Of a DNA stretch of 64,000 bases, positions 1 to 9,786 are shown piece by piece. A model generated the notes under the pieces. That model saw only the letters and a program-made list of their open reading frames with translations. It ran no database searches and was not told the DNA's origin. The stretch covers positions 199,587,887 through 199,651,886 of the forward strand of contig CP136062.1 of NCBI GenBank assembly GCA_032622095.1, in the 5' to 3' direction. Every line of letters begins with the position of its first letter. Positions within the stretch are counted from its first letter, which is position 1. The translations under genes were made by a program, and so were the position numbers. Origin of the DNA: Siphonodentalium dalli (Eukaryota > Mollusca > Scaphopoda > Gadilida > Siphonodentaliidae).

Positions 1-665
1 TTAATTGGTAGACCCCATGTGAACATGCATTGTCGTGTATTTCACTTACGATATTTCGATAGTCTAATTGTAGTCCAAATAATAAGACCCGGTGCATTAG
101 TGTTTCTATACATGTAAGTTCTTTCAGTGTATGTTTCCATTGATATATATATCACACGCTCGTGACTATGGTGTCCAACAACTACACATATATATATAAC
201 CGACACCCTTGGAATGTTTTATGCACAACCGTTTCATCAGTTGACTCACAGAGAAGATTGTCTTCTCATGCATGGCAGCGCAGTGAAAAATTGCATGCAT
301 TATCGAACGTATTAAGATATATGTATACGTGTATAGTCTGAACGTCCACAGTTCGCAATTGTCAAACTAAACAGTTATTATGAATAAATATCCGAATAAA
401 ATAATGAGGTAAAATACTTCAGATTTAATGAGGCACTGACTCAGTATGAATGTTCATTGTTTCAAAATGTGTGACCAAATTATCATTTATTAATGAAATG
501 GCAATGTATCGATCGGAATGGCACATTGAGTTGTCCCTCAACTCCGATCAAGCTTGAAAATATGTCCCGATGTCGCCCATCTCGGGGTTCTAACCCGCAC
601 TAACCACATCTAGCCCGGACTGCGATGGTGGTGTCCGCACCTCCCCCGTCAGTTACGTGGCATCC
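1..665. other. No gene or repeat recognised
   Basis: AT-rich sequence with only short chance ORFs. I see no RNA gene, domain or terminal inverted repeat here. Confidence 0.4.
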
Positions 666-818
666 TTAACCCTTTACCCAACAAACCGGCCAAAACCGGC
701 CAAATAAAGCTTCAACAGCCTAAAATATCTTCGGTCTGTCTCAATAGAACCATACAAATATGGATATCATTGGAACCGGCTCCTTGACCACATTGTAATA
801 GTTACAGTTATGCCCTGT

Positions 819-887
819 GCCAATGCATTCTCTTATATATGCGAGTCGACCATAGGTCGCCTCGCATATATAAGAGAATGCATTGGC
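819..887. repeat. 69-bp near-perfect palindrome (hairpin 1)
   Basis: GCCAATGCATTCTC runs inward to a centre near 853 and returns as its reverse complement, with only small mismatches around the GTCGACC/GGTCGCC part. It can extrude as one long stem with almost no loop. Confidence 0.9.
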
Positions 888-966
888 CTAAAAAAAATCT
901 TTTTTTAACACTTTTTACCATTTTTTCTTACATTCTTTAACAATTTTATAATTTTTAATGTGTTAA

Positions 967-1035
967 GCCAATGCATTCTCTTATATATGCGAGGCGACCT
1001 ATGGTCGACTCGCATATATAAGTGAATGCATTGGC
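967..1035. repeat. 69-bp near-perfect palindrome (hairpin 2)
   Basis: This is the same hairpin as 819-887 in reverse-complement orientation, so the asymmetric central bases are swapped (GAGGCGACC on the left arm here). The two hairpins are separated by about 80 bp of T-rich sequence inside the TTAA-flanked MITE. Confidence 0.9.
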
Positions 1036-1065
1036 ACGGGGCCCTTCTGTTGGGTAAAGGGTTAA

Positions 1066-2036
1066 AATGGAAACCCTTTCATCGATAGTTACTAGATATC
1101 ACCTTTAATTTAGAGACGTGCTAGAATTAACGTTTATACAACATCGGCCTGACAGTAACAGCACACCCGAGCCACACTGGGAACTGAACCTTTTAGCAGT
1201 CGTGTCTAAATCGACACGCAGTTCAATTTGGATGATTGCTCTATGACACATATCAGGTTCGACGATTTGCTGTCAAATGACGCGACTGTCGACTTATATT
1301 TAAGCATTCACACTTCATTCAGCTGCAGCATATTCTATAGCGTTATGACATGTTCACATTCTGGGAAATTTGCCACACAATAGTTCAAACAATATCAACC
1401 TTCCCCAACTAGTCCGGTCATGTTGGTTTCTCACTGCTAATGTTCCGGTGGGTCACACTGCTTTAGCTATGTATGTGATTACAAACGATGCTAGTAAGGG
1501 AATATGGCAATTTATCTCAAGTTTTCATTTTGCGTTTACCAGCAGGAACTATACCCGAAGCAATAACTATCAATATCTCGTATGTTATGAATAATTGTGC
1601 GCAGTTGGAAAATTCGGAAATGGCTGATCCCACACACCGACAGACGAAGGCACAGAGGCTCAACTAAGAGGCTTTATATGGGGTTATTTACATGTACGTC
1701 AGTACAGCACCATAGGTTGTTGAATTAAAATATAATCAAAAATAACTGCACCATGCATTGCATTATCTTGCAGATAATACTCACACCATGCACCCACACT
1801 TCTTTCATAACATCGTGCATAGCACACTCTATTATATTTGTAGTAACCATTCTGCTGTAATGATCAATATACTATGCCAGGTCTAACTATAGAACAGTAA
1901 TTCAAATTGAATATAATTGGCCAAAATAAAATGGCGAATAAGAAGTATCGGTGTTCTGGAATGTATTATGATGTCGGATATCGATGATAAGATGTTGTTA
2001 TAGCTTTAGCAACCATCTTTCGTGGTTTTTTTCTAT
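1066..2036. other. No gene recognised
   Basis: AT-rich spacer between two TTAA-flanked elements. The 74-codon ORF at 1370-1594 shows no recognisable feature. Confidence 0.35.
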
Positions 2037-2136
2037 TTAAATGCACGGGCGGCGTTCGTTGCAGAAATATACATATTTGTTCAAATCGCTATCAACAGAA
2101 GGAATATCAAAATATATATATAGTTTTGTTCATATG

Positions 2137-2874
2137 TGTGCCAATACGGGTACATATAACTCTTAAGGCTATCAGAACTGTTTGATTATTTATATATAAC
2201 AAAGTCAATAATGTTCAATCATCGGTATCTGGGTTTCTCTTCCTGTCGTCTGCTTGGGTTGGGATCTTCTTCCGTCTTCATAGGTTGTGTGTGTCTGCTT
2301 GTCTTCTACTCGGTTGAGTTTATCTTCCTGTCGTCTCATGTTCTTCTTCCGCCGGCGCATCAGTGAGATGTTGTTAGGATCACAAGATCATCATGTTTAC
2401 CTTGTATCTTCATCCATCCTTCTAGCTGCTTTTCTCTGGCGTCCGAGAATTTGTTGTTACTATCGGGTAGCTGGTTAGAACTGTCTTATCATGTCGGCTT
2501 CTTCTTCCTAAAATACCCAGCGTCTGCTAATGACGGCCATGTGTATTTTCACGGCGCGTCGGTTCATCGTACTTAGGGTAATTGAGTTATCGTCATCTCC
2601 CCATGGGTCCTATTAACTCTCCTGGTTTCAGTAGCTTTCTAGGCGATACATCTGGTCTTGATAATCCTCAAGACCGTGTTCTGTTTACTCCACAAATCAT
2701 TTCCCTATGTTATTGCATGGACGCTCGCTAATTCGATTTGGTGCTCAGTACTTTTGTGATCTAGATGTGGTCAACAGCGACGCTGATATGTGTGGTAATC
2801 GAGCGCCCCTCTGACAGAGATTTCCTAGCTTCTTCCCGGGTTGAAAGTTATGTCCCTGTGGTTGTCTTGGCACA
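2137..2874 (-). repeat. 3' LTR of the Gypsy element
   Basis: 738 bp, starting TGTGCCAA and ending TTGGCACA, an 8-bp perfect terminal inversion including the usual TG...CA. It matches 9787-10524 at every base compared by eye except position 2822. The small ORF inside it is duplicated in the other LTR and is not a gene. Confidence 0.95.
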
Positions 2875-2892
2875 TTACTCCTTCACTTTTTC
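2875..2892 (-). promoter_or_regulatory. Polypurine tract
   Basis: On the minus strand the bases directly before the 3' LTR read GAAAAAGTGAAGGAGTAA, almost all purine. This is the expected position and composition for the primer of plus-strand DNA synthesis in an LTR retrotransposon. Confidence 0.75.
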
Positions 2893-3678
2893 GATTTAAA
2901 GTTGATCTTGAAATCGCAAGTCCAATTCGTCGCTGCGCAGCAGGTCGATGATTCGTCGAAGTGTTTCGCAACAGCGGCATCGGCGATGGATAGCTGGTTC
3001 GATGTCGGTCGTCTCCGTGTAGATCGGGTCGTCTGGGCGTCTCTCAGACAACTCCGACCCACTGGCTGTGACTCTTTCGGTGTAAAACTATGATTGAAAT
3101 TTCATGGCGTCGTCATTTTCGTCATCATCGGATGTCGAGGTATTTTCGTCCTCAATGTCCGAGTATGGGGTAGGTTCTGACAACTGGTCGACCCTTGTTC
3201 CACCGCCATGGTCAGCCTGTAATACTCAAACGGATATTTGTGTGAGGTTTGAGAACAAATGACACAGTCAGAATACACAATGGTTAATTTTCCAATTTAT
3301 CGGTATCGCTTGAGGGTCGTCAGATCGGCCCAATACGAAAATGGAATTTACAACTAATTATATAGATGGATTTGTTGACGAACAGTTTAAACACAAGATA
3401 AGTCGGGGTGATTGATTTCAATTATCAAAACGTATGACTGAATGTCGGGATTTATAGTCCCTATTCAACGCTTGCTATAATCATTCTGATGATTATACAA
3501 CTATAATACCCTGGACATCGTTATGCAACAATTAATATTTGAAATATATGAAATGCATAAATGTCTATATACATGCGAATGATTCTGATATCCGCGCAAC
3601 AATAATTACGGAGGAAATTCGGAATACATTAATATACGATACATAATTAATACTAATCCAAATCCGCCACAGATGTGG
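2893..3678. other. Retrotransposon 3' untranslated region
   Basis: Internal Gypsy sequence between the small ORF at 3679-3969 and the polypurine tract. No conserved domain seen in either strand. Confidence 0.5.
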
Positions 3679-3969
3679 TCAGCCTCTGACGGCTATAATT
3701 GGATATACATGTAGGCGTTCCTGAGTGTTGTCCCGGAATAGCGCAGACGGCTTTGGTGCATCCGTCTCCATTGCTTCGTCGATGGGTTCTTTGAACACGG
3801 CATTCAGGATATCCTCAGGTCGCTGGTCTAACTGCTTACTATACATAATGGCTAACCTTGGCAACTGATGTTTAACAAATTTCCACCAGAATCGGTGGGT
3901 CAAGATAATGAAAATTACTACTGTAACTACGTTACTAGGGCAAAATACTACCATGGCCATCTCTACCAT
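3679..3969 (-). CDS. Possible third ORF of the Gypsy element
   Basis: 96 codons, 360 bp beyond the end of pol in the transcript direction, where envelope or accessory ORFs sit in some Gypsy elements. It has one hydrophobic segment near the N-terminus (about residues 12-24) followed by a basic patch with HRFWWKFVK, then a more acidic tail. It is far too short for a retroviral-type envelope and I recognise no fusion or furin motif. It may be an accessory protein, a remnant or a chance ORF. It lies in a young intact element, so absence of decay cannot be used as evidence of function. Confidence 0.3.
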   Translation of the reverse strand: MVEMAMVVFCPSNVVTVVIFIILTHRFWWKFVKHQLPRLAIMYSKQLDQRPEDILNAVFKEPIDEAMETDAPKPSALFRDNTQERLHVYPIIAVRG

Positions 3970-4329
3970 TCATTGGGGTAATACTTTTTTGTTCACTAAG
4001 TCAGTCGTGAGCATATTTTCGATCGTGTTTATTTGAGCGGGGTGCGCTTAAACGCAGTAACCCTAAGGGTGGCGGCGTGCACGTCGGCGCGGTGCTCGTT
4101 ATCTCTCGGCGCGTGATTGTAAAGTTCAAAGCTTTATTTATTAAATCGCCATGCGCACGTGCCGGGTTTCATGGGGCGCGCGACCTGTCATTGATCCGAA
4201 CATGACTATTTATTCGCGATGCGGTCTGGGGCGTCGGGCTAACTATTTTCAACATTTACGAAGCCAGGTTAGGTTTGCCAATAAGCCAGTTAAGGGTAGG
4301 GTCGCATTTCTTCTGTAATGGACCCCAGG

Positions 4330-7300
4330 TCACTGTTTCGAGCACTCTATTATTATCGCTGATAGCAGGGCTTGAAGCGACGGTTTGCCTATTAAGTTGA
4401 TGCTCGCTCCATTCATGAGCTGCTTACACTTGCGAGGGGCCGGTACGGGCCTAGATTCACGAGGGTTTTGTTCAATGGCGGCCACTTCCATTAACTCATC
4501 CTCTGAGCTGTCATCACTTGTAAACATCTTTGTTACTTTGCGCCCGTTTCGACGAGGCGCTGGAGCGCGTCGTGCCTTGGCACTCGGCTCTGGTCTCTCG
4601 TCCATGGACGAGTCAGGGTTTTGTAGCGGCTCTGAGCGCGCGAGTCGCGTCTTTCTACGCTGTAAGCGCATCTTAAGCTCGCTTAAAGGGACATCTTCGT
4701 CATCGGAGTCCGAACATTGTCTCCGATATCGAGCGATTACATCATCTGGTAATGGTTCTGTTTCATCGCCAGAAGACCCACCCACATGGTTAGGGGCAGG
4801 AACGTCGCTATCTTCGTCTTCGGGGGGAACAACATACGTTTGAGCATGCTTGTTGTTGTCAGTTTTGGGGATTTCCCATTCCAGGTTGGCTTGGCGCATA
4901 TGTTCAGCATGGGATTGTGTGACTTTCCCAGTTAATTGATTCCTTAACTCGAAAGTAACGGGCGTTATTTGCTTGGTTATGCGGAAGTAGGGTTTCCATT
5001 TGCTTTCAAGTTTGCTTTTTCGTAAATGATTCTTCACATAGACGGCCTCGCCAATCTCGAATTTGGTGTCTGTGGCCTTTTTGTTAAATTTCGCTGCTTG
5101 TTGGCGTTTCGCCTGTTTCACGTGTTTGTGTACCATCATAAAGGATTTGTGCTGTTGTTGCAGCGCTATCTGATGGTAATCTTCTCCCGCGTATTTACGC
5201 CTGGGTTTTAGGAGATTGTCTATTGGGAACACGACGTCTCGATTGTACAACAAGAAAAAGGGGGAGAATTTTGAAGTTTCATTTTTGTTAAATCGAATCG
5301 CAGCTAGTGCTTGATTTAAATGGACGTCCCACGTGTTTATTTGGTCTGCCACTTTCTTTGAGACAATGTCTTTAAAAGTCCTGTGAAATCTCTCCACCCT
5401 ACTGTTGCTCTGGGGGTGATAATAAGACGTAGTCACATGGTGAATGTTCAAGGCCTTCAGAGTGTCCCTGACCTTGTAATTAATGTTCTCACTGCCGTTA
5501 TCAGTTATTATTTCTAGAGGGCATCCATGTCGCGGGAATATCTCGTCGATCAAGAGATGAACAACGTTATCGGCCGACTTGTCCTTGACCGGAAACGCTT
5601 CTGCCCACCCGCTATATAAGTCTATGAAGCTGATAATGTAGCGGTTACCCGATAGCGACGTGGGGTAGGGCCCTGATAGGTCCAACCCAATTTTGGCAAA
5701 AGGGTAGGGGGGCGTGTCCGTTATTTGCATTTTAGGGGATTGTTTTTGCAGAGACCTGACTTGGCAGGTCACGCACTTTCCAATGTAACAGTTTAGTTCC
5801 TTGTACAGTCTGGGCCAAAAATATTTCGACCTAATCGCATCATGCGTTTTGTCTACTCCCACGTGGCCGTTATCATCGTGGTATTGTTGGATTATGTTGG
5901 TTTGAAGATGTGCGGGCACCCAAAGGCGTGGGGTCGGTTCTGCGTCAGCACTCGAGAGGTAATAGAGTACCCCGTCAATCATCAAGTGTTTGTCATTCCG
6001 GGTGTCCTCGCCTTTGTCGAGGGCCTCCAGAACTGACGCAATTTCCGGGTCTTTCTTTTGTTCCTCAAGCATGTTGAAGCCTGGCTTGTTGAACAGTAGA
6101 TTAGTAGGTTGGTAAGCCTGACCAATTTGAGTTTTATTCGGCAGTTCCTTTGGGGTTACCTCGCAGCTTGCGAAGTCTTTGGGTTTAAATCGAGACGAAT
6201 TCAAGGCGGCGATTTCCGCTTGGGTCTCGGCGACAGTAAAGTTATTGTCGTTGATATCTACCTCTACTTCTGCCTTCTCTTGTTCCGTATAAGCATTAGG
6301 TGGCGTTCGACTGAGCAGGTCTGCGCAGTGATTATCTGGGCCAGCTATGTACTCAATGTTACAGTTATATCCAGTTATGCCCAAAGCCCACTGTTGAATT
6401 TTCTTGTTCTGCATGGGGGATTCCAAGAGATACTTCAATGGTTTATGATCTGTTTTTATCGTGAAAGTGGCGTTATGAAGGTAATGGTCCAACCTTTGTA
6501 ATGCGAAGTGAATTGCATATGCCTCTTTCTCCACAGTTGGCCATCGGGTTTGAGTATCACCAAGTTTGTGTGAGAGATAATAAATTGGTTCTTCAACGCC
6601 ATCTGAGCCCAACTGGGTCAGACAGGCACCGATGCAAAGGTCGCTTGCATCAGTATACAATGTATAGGGCGTGGCCGTATTTGGGTAGGCCAGGAGAGGC
6701 ACTGCCGTGAGATTTTCTTTTAGTTTGTCAAACGAAATTTGGCAAGCTTGGTCCCATTTGAATTTGGCATATTTTTTTGTAAGCTGTACCAAAGGTTCAG
6801 CGATTTGCGAAAATGAGGGGACAAATCTGCGGTAGTAGTTGCTCATGCCAATGAAGGAACGTACTTCTTTTACTGATGTTGGGGGCACAAGCGACCGGAT
6901 GGCCTTGACCTTGTCGGGGTCAGGTCGGACGCCGTCGGTATCAATTATAAAACCCAAATACCGTGTTTCTTGCTTTAGGAATTGGCACTTTTTTAATTTT
7001 AATTTCAGTGTATGTTGGCGCAACTTGTCAAAGACTTTCTGGATATGTTCCAAGTGTAATTCTAGGGACTCGCTGTAGATGAGGACGTCGTCTAAGTAGG
7101 CAATGGCGTAATCACCCATCCCACATAACACCTGGGCCATCAGCTGGGAGAAAACCCCTCCAGCGTTCCGGAGCCCAAAAGGCATGGAGTTGAATTCAAA
7201 AAGACCTCGGTGGCAAGCGAATGCCGTCTTTTGCTTGTCCTCCTCTGCGACCTGGCACTGCCAATAACCGCTTTTGAGATCGATAGCGGTGAAGAATTTA

Positions 7301-8568
7301 GATTTTCCAAGAAGTGCCAAAATATCGTCGATAACCGGAAGTGGGTATGACATAGGTTTGGTTACGGCATTTAATTGCCTGAAGTCGACGCAAAATCGTT
7401 TGGTGCCATCGCGCTTATCAACCATAACAATCGGACTTGAGTAAGGACTCGAACTCGGCCTGATAATGTCTGCTTCTAGCATATCATTTATGGCAACGTC
7501 AACCACCGGTCGTTTATTCAAAGGGGTGCGATACGGGCGAAGTTTTATCGGAGGGTGGTTTCCCGTGTCGATATGCATTTTGACTGTGCTCGTCTGTGTC
7601 AGCTCGGTATCTTTGTCGGCAAAGATGTCCGAGTTGGACTTCAACAATTTTATCAGTGTTTCTCGGTATCGCTCTGGGCACGAAACTTCAGCCAAATTTA
7701 ATCTTTTCTCGCCGGTAGCGCGCGCTGACCTAGAGTTGTCTCCCCCGTTATGGCCGGCGCGTCTAAGGGCGTAGCCATCGTCGCGGTAATTACAGGTAGT
7801 CGGGAACTGGGAACTTTGTGACAAAGAGTTAATTTCGCGGCTGGTTCCAGGGTCACACACTACCGTCTTGCCGATTACACTGCCCCGTCGTAGGCGAAAC
7901 GTTTTGTTCGTGTTATTGACGAGTAATACCGGGACCTTGTTCCTCTTGCCCACCCCAGAAATGGAGCTGCCGATTTCCAGACCGGGTTCTGACGCTAGGT
8001 AGCCTGTCTCGATTTGGGCCACCTCTACTAATGTCGACTTGCGAAGAGAAGCTAAGTTTTTTGATTTTCCCATACATAAAGTTGATGTTTGAGGCTTTAA
8101 GCTAACCTTGCTGGTCAATCTCAGCAGGGAAGCTATGTGCGCGTCCGATTCCAATGGGACGTACACGTCACTGACCTTGAGGCATCCCAGATCATAATAT
8201 AGTCTGACCCCCCGAGAGGTCAACCAATCCCTCCCCAAGATCATATTCCGGGTCATATCATTCGCCACATAAAATTTATGGGTTAATTTTAGTTTCGCCA
8301 TTCTGAAGGTCAGTTCCACGCTACCAAGTACGCCCAGTGACTTCCCATTCACGGAGCTAAGGTTGATGTGTTCCCTAGTTAGTTTCGGTCGGAACTGTAA
8401 TGCGTCATAGACGCGTTTGTGAATCAATGATACTTCCGCTCCACTATCCACTAATGAGCGATATTTATTTTTCCCTATTCTAACTAAACAGGAGCTGGGG
8501 TTCCCTACAATATTTATGTTATATTTCCTCCCATTTGTGGCCTCAATGAGAGGATTCCTTAGTTTTTT
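4330..8568 (-). CDS. pol: Gypsy Pol: protease-RT-RNase H-integrase
   Basis: The polyprotein matures, reverse-transcribes and integrates the element. Numbering from the GTG codon at 8451: protease active site DSG at 2-4 and ILGRDWL at 71-77; reverse transcriptase FTAIDLKSGYWQ near 391 and YLDD at 452-455; RNase H with TDAS near 601 and TDHK near 668; integrase zinc finger H858, H863, C893, C896 and catalytic D924, D984, E1020 (D-D35-E spacing); a GPY/F-like WKPYF near 1152-1156. A hydrophilic tail of about 180 residues alternates acidic and basic/proline-rich blocks, and I see no chromodomain. The frame has no ATG at its head: it stays open upstream through the gag stop and is entered by a -1 frameshift at 8562-8568. 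All catalytic residues are present, which supports an active enzyme set. Confidence 0.95.
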   Translation of the reverse strand, partial: KKLRNPLIEATNGRKYNINIVGNPSSCLVRIGKNKYRSLVDSGAEVSLIHKRVYDALQFRPKLTREHINLSSVNGKSLGVLGSVELTFRMAKLKLTHKFYVANDMTRNMILGRDWLTSRGVRLYYDLGCLKVSDVYVPLESDAHIASLLRLTSKVSLKPQTSTLCMGKSKNLASLRKSTLVEVAQIETGYLASEPGLEIGSSISGVGKRNKVPVLLVNNTNKTFRLRRGSVIGKTVVCDPGTSREINSLSQSSQFPTTCNYRDDGYALRRAGHNGGDNSRSARATGEKRLNLAEVSCPERYRETLIKLLKSNSDIFADKDTELTQTSTVKMHIDTGNHPPIKLRPYRTPLNKRPVVDVAINDMLEADIIRPSSSPYSSPIVMVDKRDGTKRFCVDFRQLNAVTKPMSYPLPVIDDILALLGKSKFFTAIDLKSGYWQCQVAEEDKQKTAFACHRGLFEFNSMPFGLRNAGGVFSQLMAQVLCGMGDYAIAYLDDVLIYSESLELHLEHIQKVFDKLRQHTLKLKLKKCQFLKQETRYLGFIIDTDGVRPDPDKVKAIRSLVPPTSVKEVRSFIGMSNYYRRFVPSFSQIAEPLVQLTKKYAKFKWDQACQISFDKLKENLTAVPLLAYPNTATPYTLYTDASDLCIGACLTQLGSDGVEEPIYYLSHKLGDTQTRWPTVEKEAYAIHFALQRLDHYLHNATFTIKTDHKPLKYLLESPMQNKKIQQWALGITGYNCNIEYIAGPDNHCADLLSRTPPNAYTEQEKAEVEVDINDNNFTVAETQAEIAALNSSRFKPKDFASCEVTPKELPNKTQIGQAYQPTNLLFNKPGFNMLEEQKKDPEIASVLEALDKGEDTRNDKHLMIDGVLYYLSSADAEPTPRLWVPAHLQTNIIQQYHDDNGHVGVDKTHDAIRSKYFWPRLYKELNCYIGKCVTCQVRSLQKQSPKMQITDTPPYPFAKIGLDLSGPYPTSLSGNRYIISFIDLYSGWAEAFPVKDKSADNVVHLLIDEIFPRHGCPLEIITDNGSENINYKVRDTLKALNIHHVTTSYYHPQSNSRVERFHRTFKDIVSKKVADQINTWDVHLNQALAAIRFNKNETSKFSPFFLLYNRDVVFPIDNLLKPRRKYAGEDYHQIALQQQHKSFMMVHKHVKQAKRQQAAKFNKKATDTKFEIGEAVYVKNHLRKSKLESKWKPYFRITKQITPVTFELRNQLTGKVTQSHAEHMRQANLEWEIPKTDNNKHAQTYVVPPEDEDSDVPAPNHVGGSSGDETEPLPDDVIARYRRQCSDSDDEDVPLSELKMRLQRRKTRLARSEPLQNPDSSMDERPEPSAKARRAPAPRRNGRKVTKMFTSDDSSEDELMEVAAIEQNPRESRPVPAPRKCKQLMNGASINLIGKPSLQALLSAIIIECSKQ
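8526..8568 (-). promoter_or_regulatory. -1 ribosomal frameshift signal between gag and pol
   Basis: On the minus strand the gag frame ends GCA AAA AAC TAA. The heptamer A AAA AAC (8562-8568) is a canonical -1 slippery site directly before the gag stop. After the 7-nt spacer TAAGGAA, a 10-bp stem can form between UCCUCUCAUU (8554-8545) and AAUGGGAGGA (8535-8526), with one G-U pair and a 9-nt loop. Pol lies in the -1 frame and is open from this point on. Slippery site, spacing and stem all fit the standard signal. Confidence 0.9.
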
Positions 8569-9665
8569 GCATATGTGGGCGGGGTCATCATTCGTGGCGG
8601 TTCGTTTAATGTCGGATATCTCCGGCTGTGTCGCGGTGTATCATGGGATATGTCACGTGATCGGTTCGGCTGATCTCGGCGGATTCCCCTAGGTGGCGTT
8701 ACCGGCGCGTTCCATTGATTTTGCTTCGAACCTCCGGATTTGGAGGGGCAATTTCTAGCTAAGTGGTTACCTTCGCAAACCCAGCAAGATACGTGCCTCC
8801 GGTTTTCGGTCTTAAAGGGGCAGTCGCGAGCGAAATGATCACCTTGACACGTCCAACATTCGACCGTTCGTGGTTTAACCACCGCATCGACATGCACCTG
8901 TCTCGGGCGTGATCTGTGTTCTCGGGTCGTGTGATTATCGCTTGCGCACACCTCGCAGGTTGTTCTCGCGCGTTTGTTTCTGAAACTATCGATTTCCATT
9001 GCTTCCGGTTCGTTTTCGTTGTAATTTTCGCGGCCCGTTCGTAGGTTGAATACCCGTCGGATCCCCATTTCCCGCATGGCGATGTCGGCTGCCAATTTTA
9101 GTGTCTTCGGCGCATCCCTGATCAACTTCATTTTCAAACTGTCGCTTCTTAAAGCGTCAATATAAAACCCTACGAGTTGGCCTTCAACCGCGTTGATCCC
9201 GCCGATTTGCTCTCGGTATGCCACCGTCGCGATCTCCAAAATTCGTTCGGCAAGCACATGTAAATTTTCGTTTTGTTTTTGCTTGATTTTTCTTAGCATC
9301 GAAAAGGCGAATTGAATGTCATTTATCTCGGCAAATCGACTAGATAATTCAGTTTTTGTGTCTTGCCACGTGGCGTTAGGATTCGTGGCCAAATATCTTT
9401 GTAAAAAATCTGATACAGGGCCCGTCGCGCTCTGGAATGCCATATAGGGCTTCTTTGCTTCGTTAGCGCCGGTTAGGATCGCGCATTTTTCTATCGACTT
9501 GACCCACCCGTGGTATTTCGTGGGGTCCCCGTCAAATGACGTCACTACCTGTGTTACCGTAGTCATGGCCATTGCAGCAATTTGAGAATTGATAGACTCT
9601 GTCAATGGGGCGAGAACACCAACTGATTGTTGTTGTTGTTGGGTAGCCATTATGATAATAAACAA
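8559..9665 (-). CDS. gag: Gypsy Gag with three zinc-knuckle-like motifs
   Basis: 368 codons from the first ATG. The second ATG (residue 6, at 9650), starting MATQQQQQ, is an equally likely start. Gag forms the cytoplasmic particle and binds the RNA genome. Residues about 40-200 are helical and capsid-like. The C-terminal third is basic with CCHC-like knuckles: C237-X2-C-X4-H-X4-H, C270-X2-C-X3-H-X4-C and C294-X2-C-X3-H-X4-C. The last two have three residues rather than the usual four between the second Cys and the His, and the first ends in His. The stop overlaps the frameshift signal. Assignment rests on position, the knuckles and linkage to pol. Confidence 0.92.
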   Translation of the reverse strand: MFIIIMATQQQQQSVGVLAPLTESINSQIAAMAMTTVTQVVTSFDGDPTKYHGWVKSIEKCAILTGANEAKKPYMAFQSATGPVSDFLQRYLATNPNATWQDTKTELSSRFAEINDIQFAFSMLRKIKQKQNENLHVLAERILEIATVAYREQIGGINAVEGQLVGFYIDALRSDSLKMKLIRDAPKTLKLAADIAMREMGIRRVFNLRTGRENYNENEPEAMEIDSFRNKRARTTCEVCASDNHTTREHRSRPRQVHVDAVVKPRTVECWTCQGDHFARDCPFKTENRRHVSCWVCEGNHLARNCPSKSGGSKQNQWNAPVTPPRGIRRDQPNRSRDISHDTPRHSRRYPTLNEPPRMMTPPTYAKN

Positions 9666-9760
9666 TTAGACTCACGTTTTGCGAATTTTCCCACACTGTT
9701 TTTTTTCACACTGTTCCTCTTCTGGTTTCACGTTGTGTCTGTGATTAGCGTTCAGATCCT

Positions 9761-9775
9761 GGCTCGAAGGCACCA
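9761..9775 (-). promoter_or_regulatory. Probable tRNA primer-binding site
   Basis: Eleven bases inside the 5' LTR the minus strand reads TGGTGCCTTCGAGCC. It starts with TGG, the complement of a tRNA CCA end. It resembles the complement of the 3' end of animal tRNA-Tyr with one extra G; that tRNA identity comes from memory and is tentative. The distance from the LTR is greater than in many Gypsy elements. Confidence 0.5.
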
Positions 9776-9786
9776 GTTAAGAGATA

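Larger units (their letters stand above)
670..1061. mobile_element. TTAA-flanked MITE with paired internal hairpins
   Basis: The element starts CCCTTTACCCAACA and ends with its reverse complement TGTTGGGTAAAGGG. TTAA flanks it on both sides (666-669 and 1062-1065). TTAA target duplication plus termini starting CCC is the signature of piggyBac-type elements. At 392 bp without coding capacity it would be a non-autonomous derivative moved by a transposase encoded elsewhere. Nearly half of it consists of two mirrored 69-bp hairpins. The family name is inference; the termini and TTAA are seen directly. Confidence 0.8.

Noticed and set aside
2287-2478. 63-codon ORF, repeated at 9937-10128
   Set aside because: It lies inside the LTR and is duplicated only because the LTR is. 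No domain.
4385-7774. Several plus-strand ORFs of 61-152 codons opposite pol
   Set aside because: Antisense shadows of the intact minus-strand pol frame.
9751-9786. Possible tRNA gene fragment
   Set aside because: The tRNA-like 3' end with CCA is explained by the retrotransposon primer-binding site; no T-arm pairing or upstream tRNA body is present.
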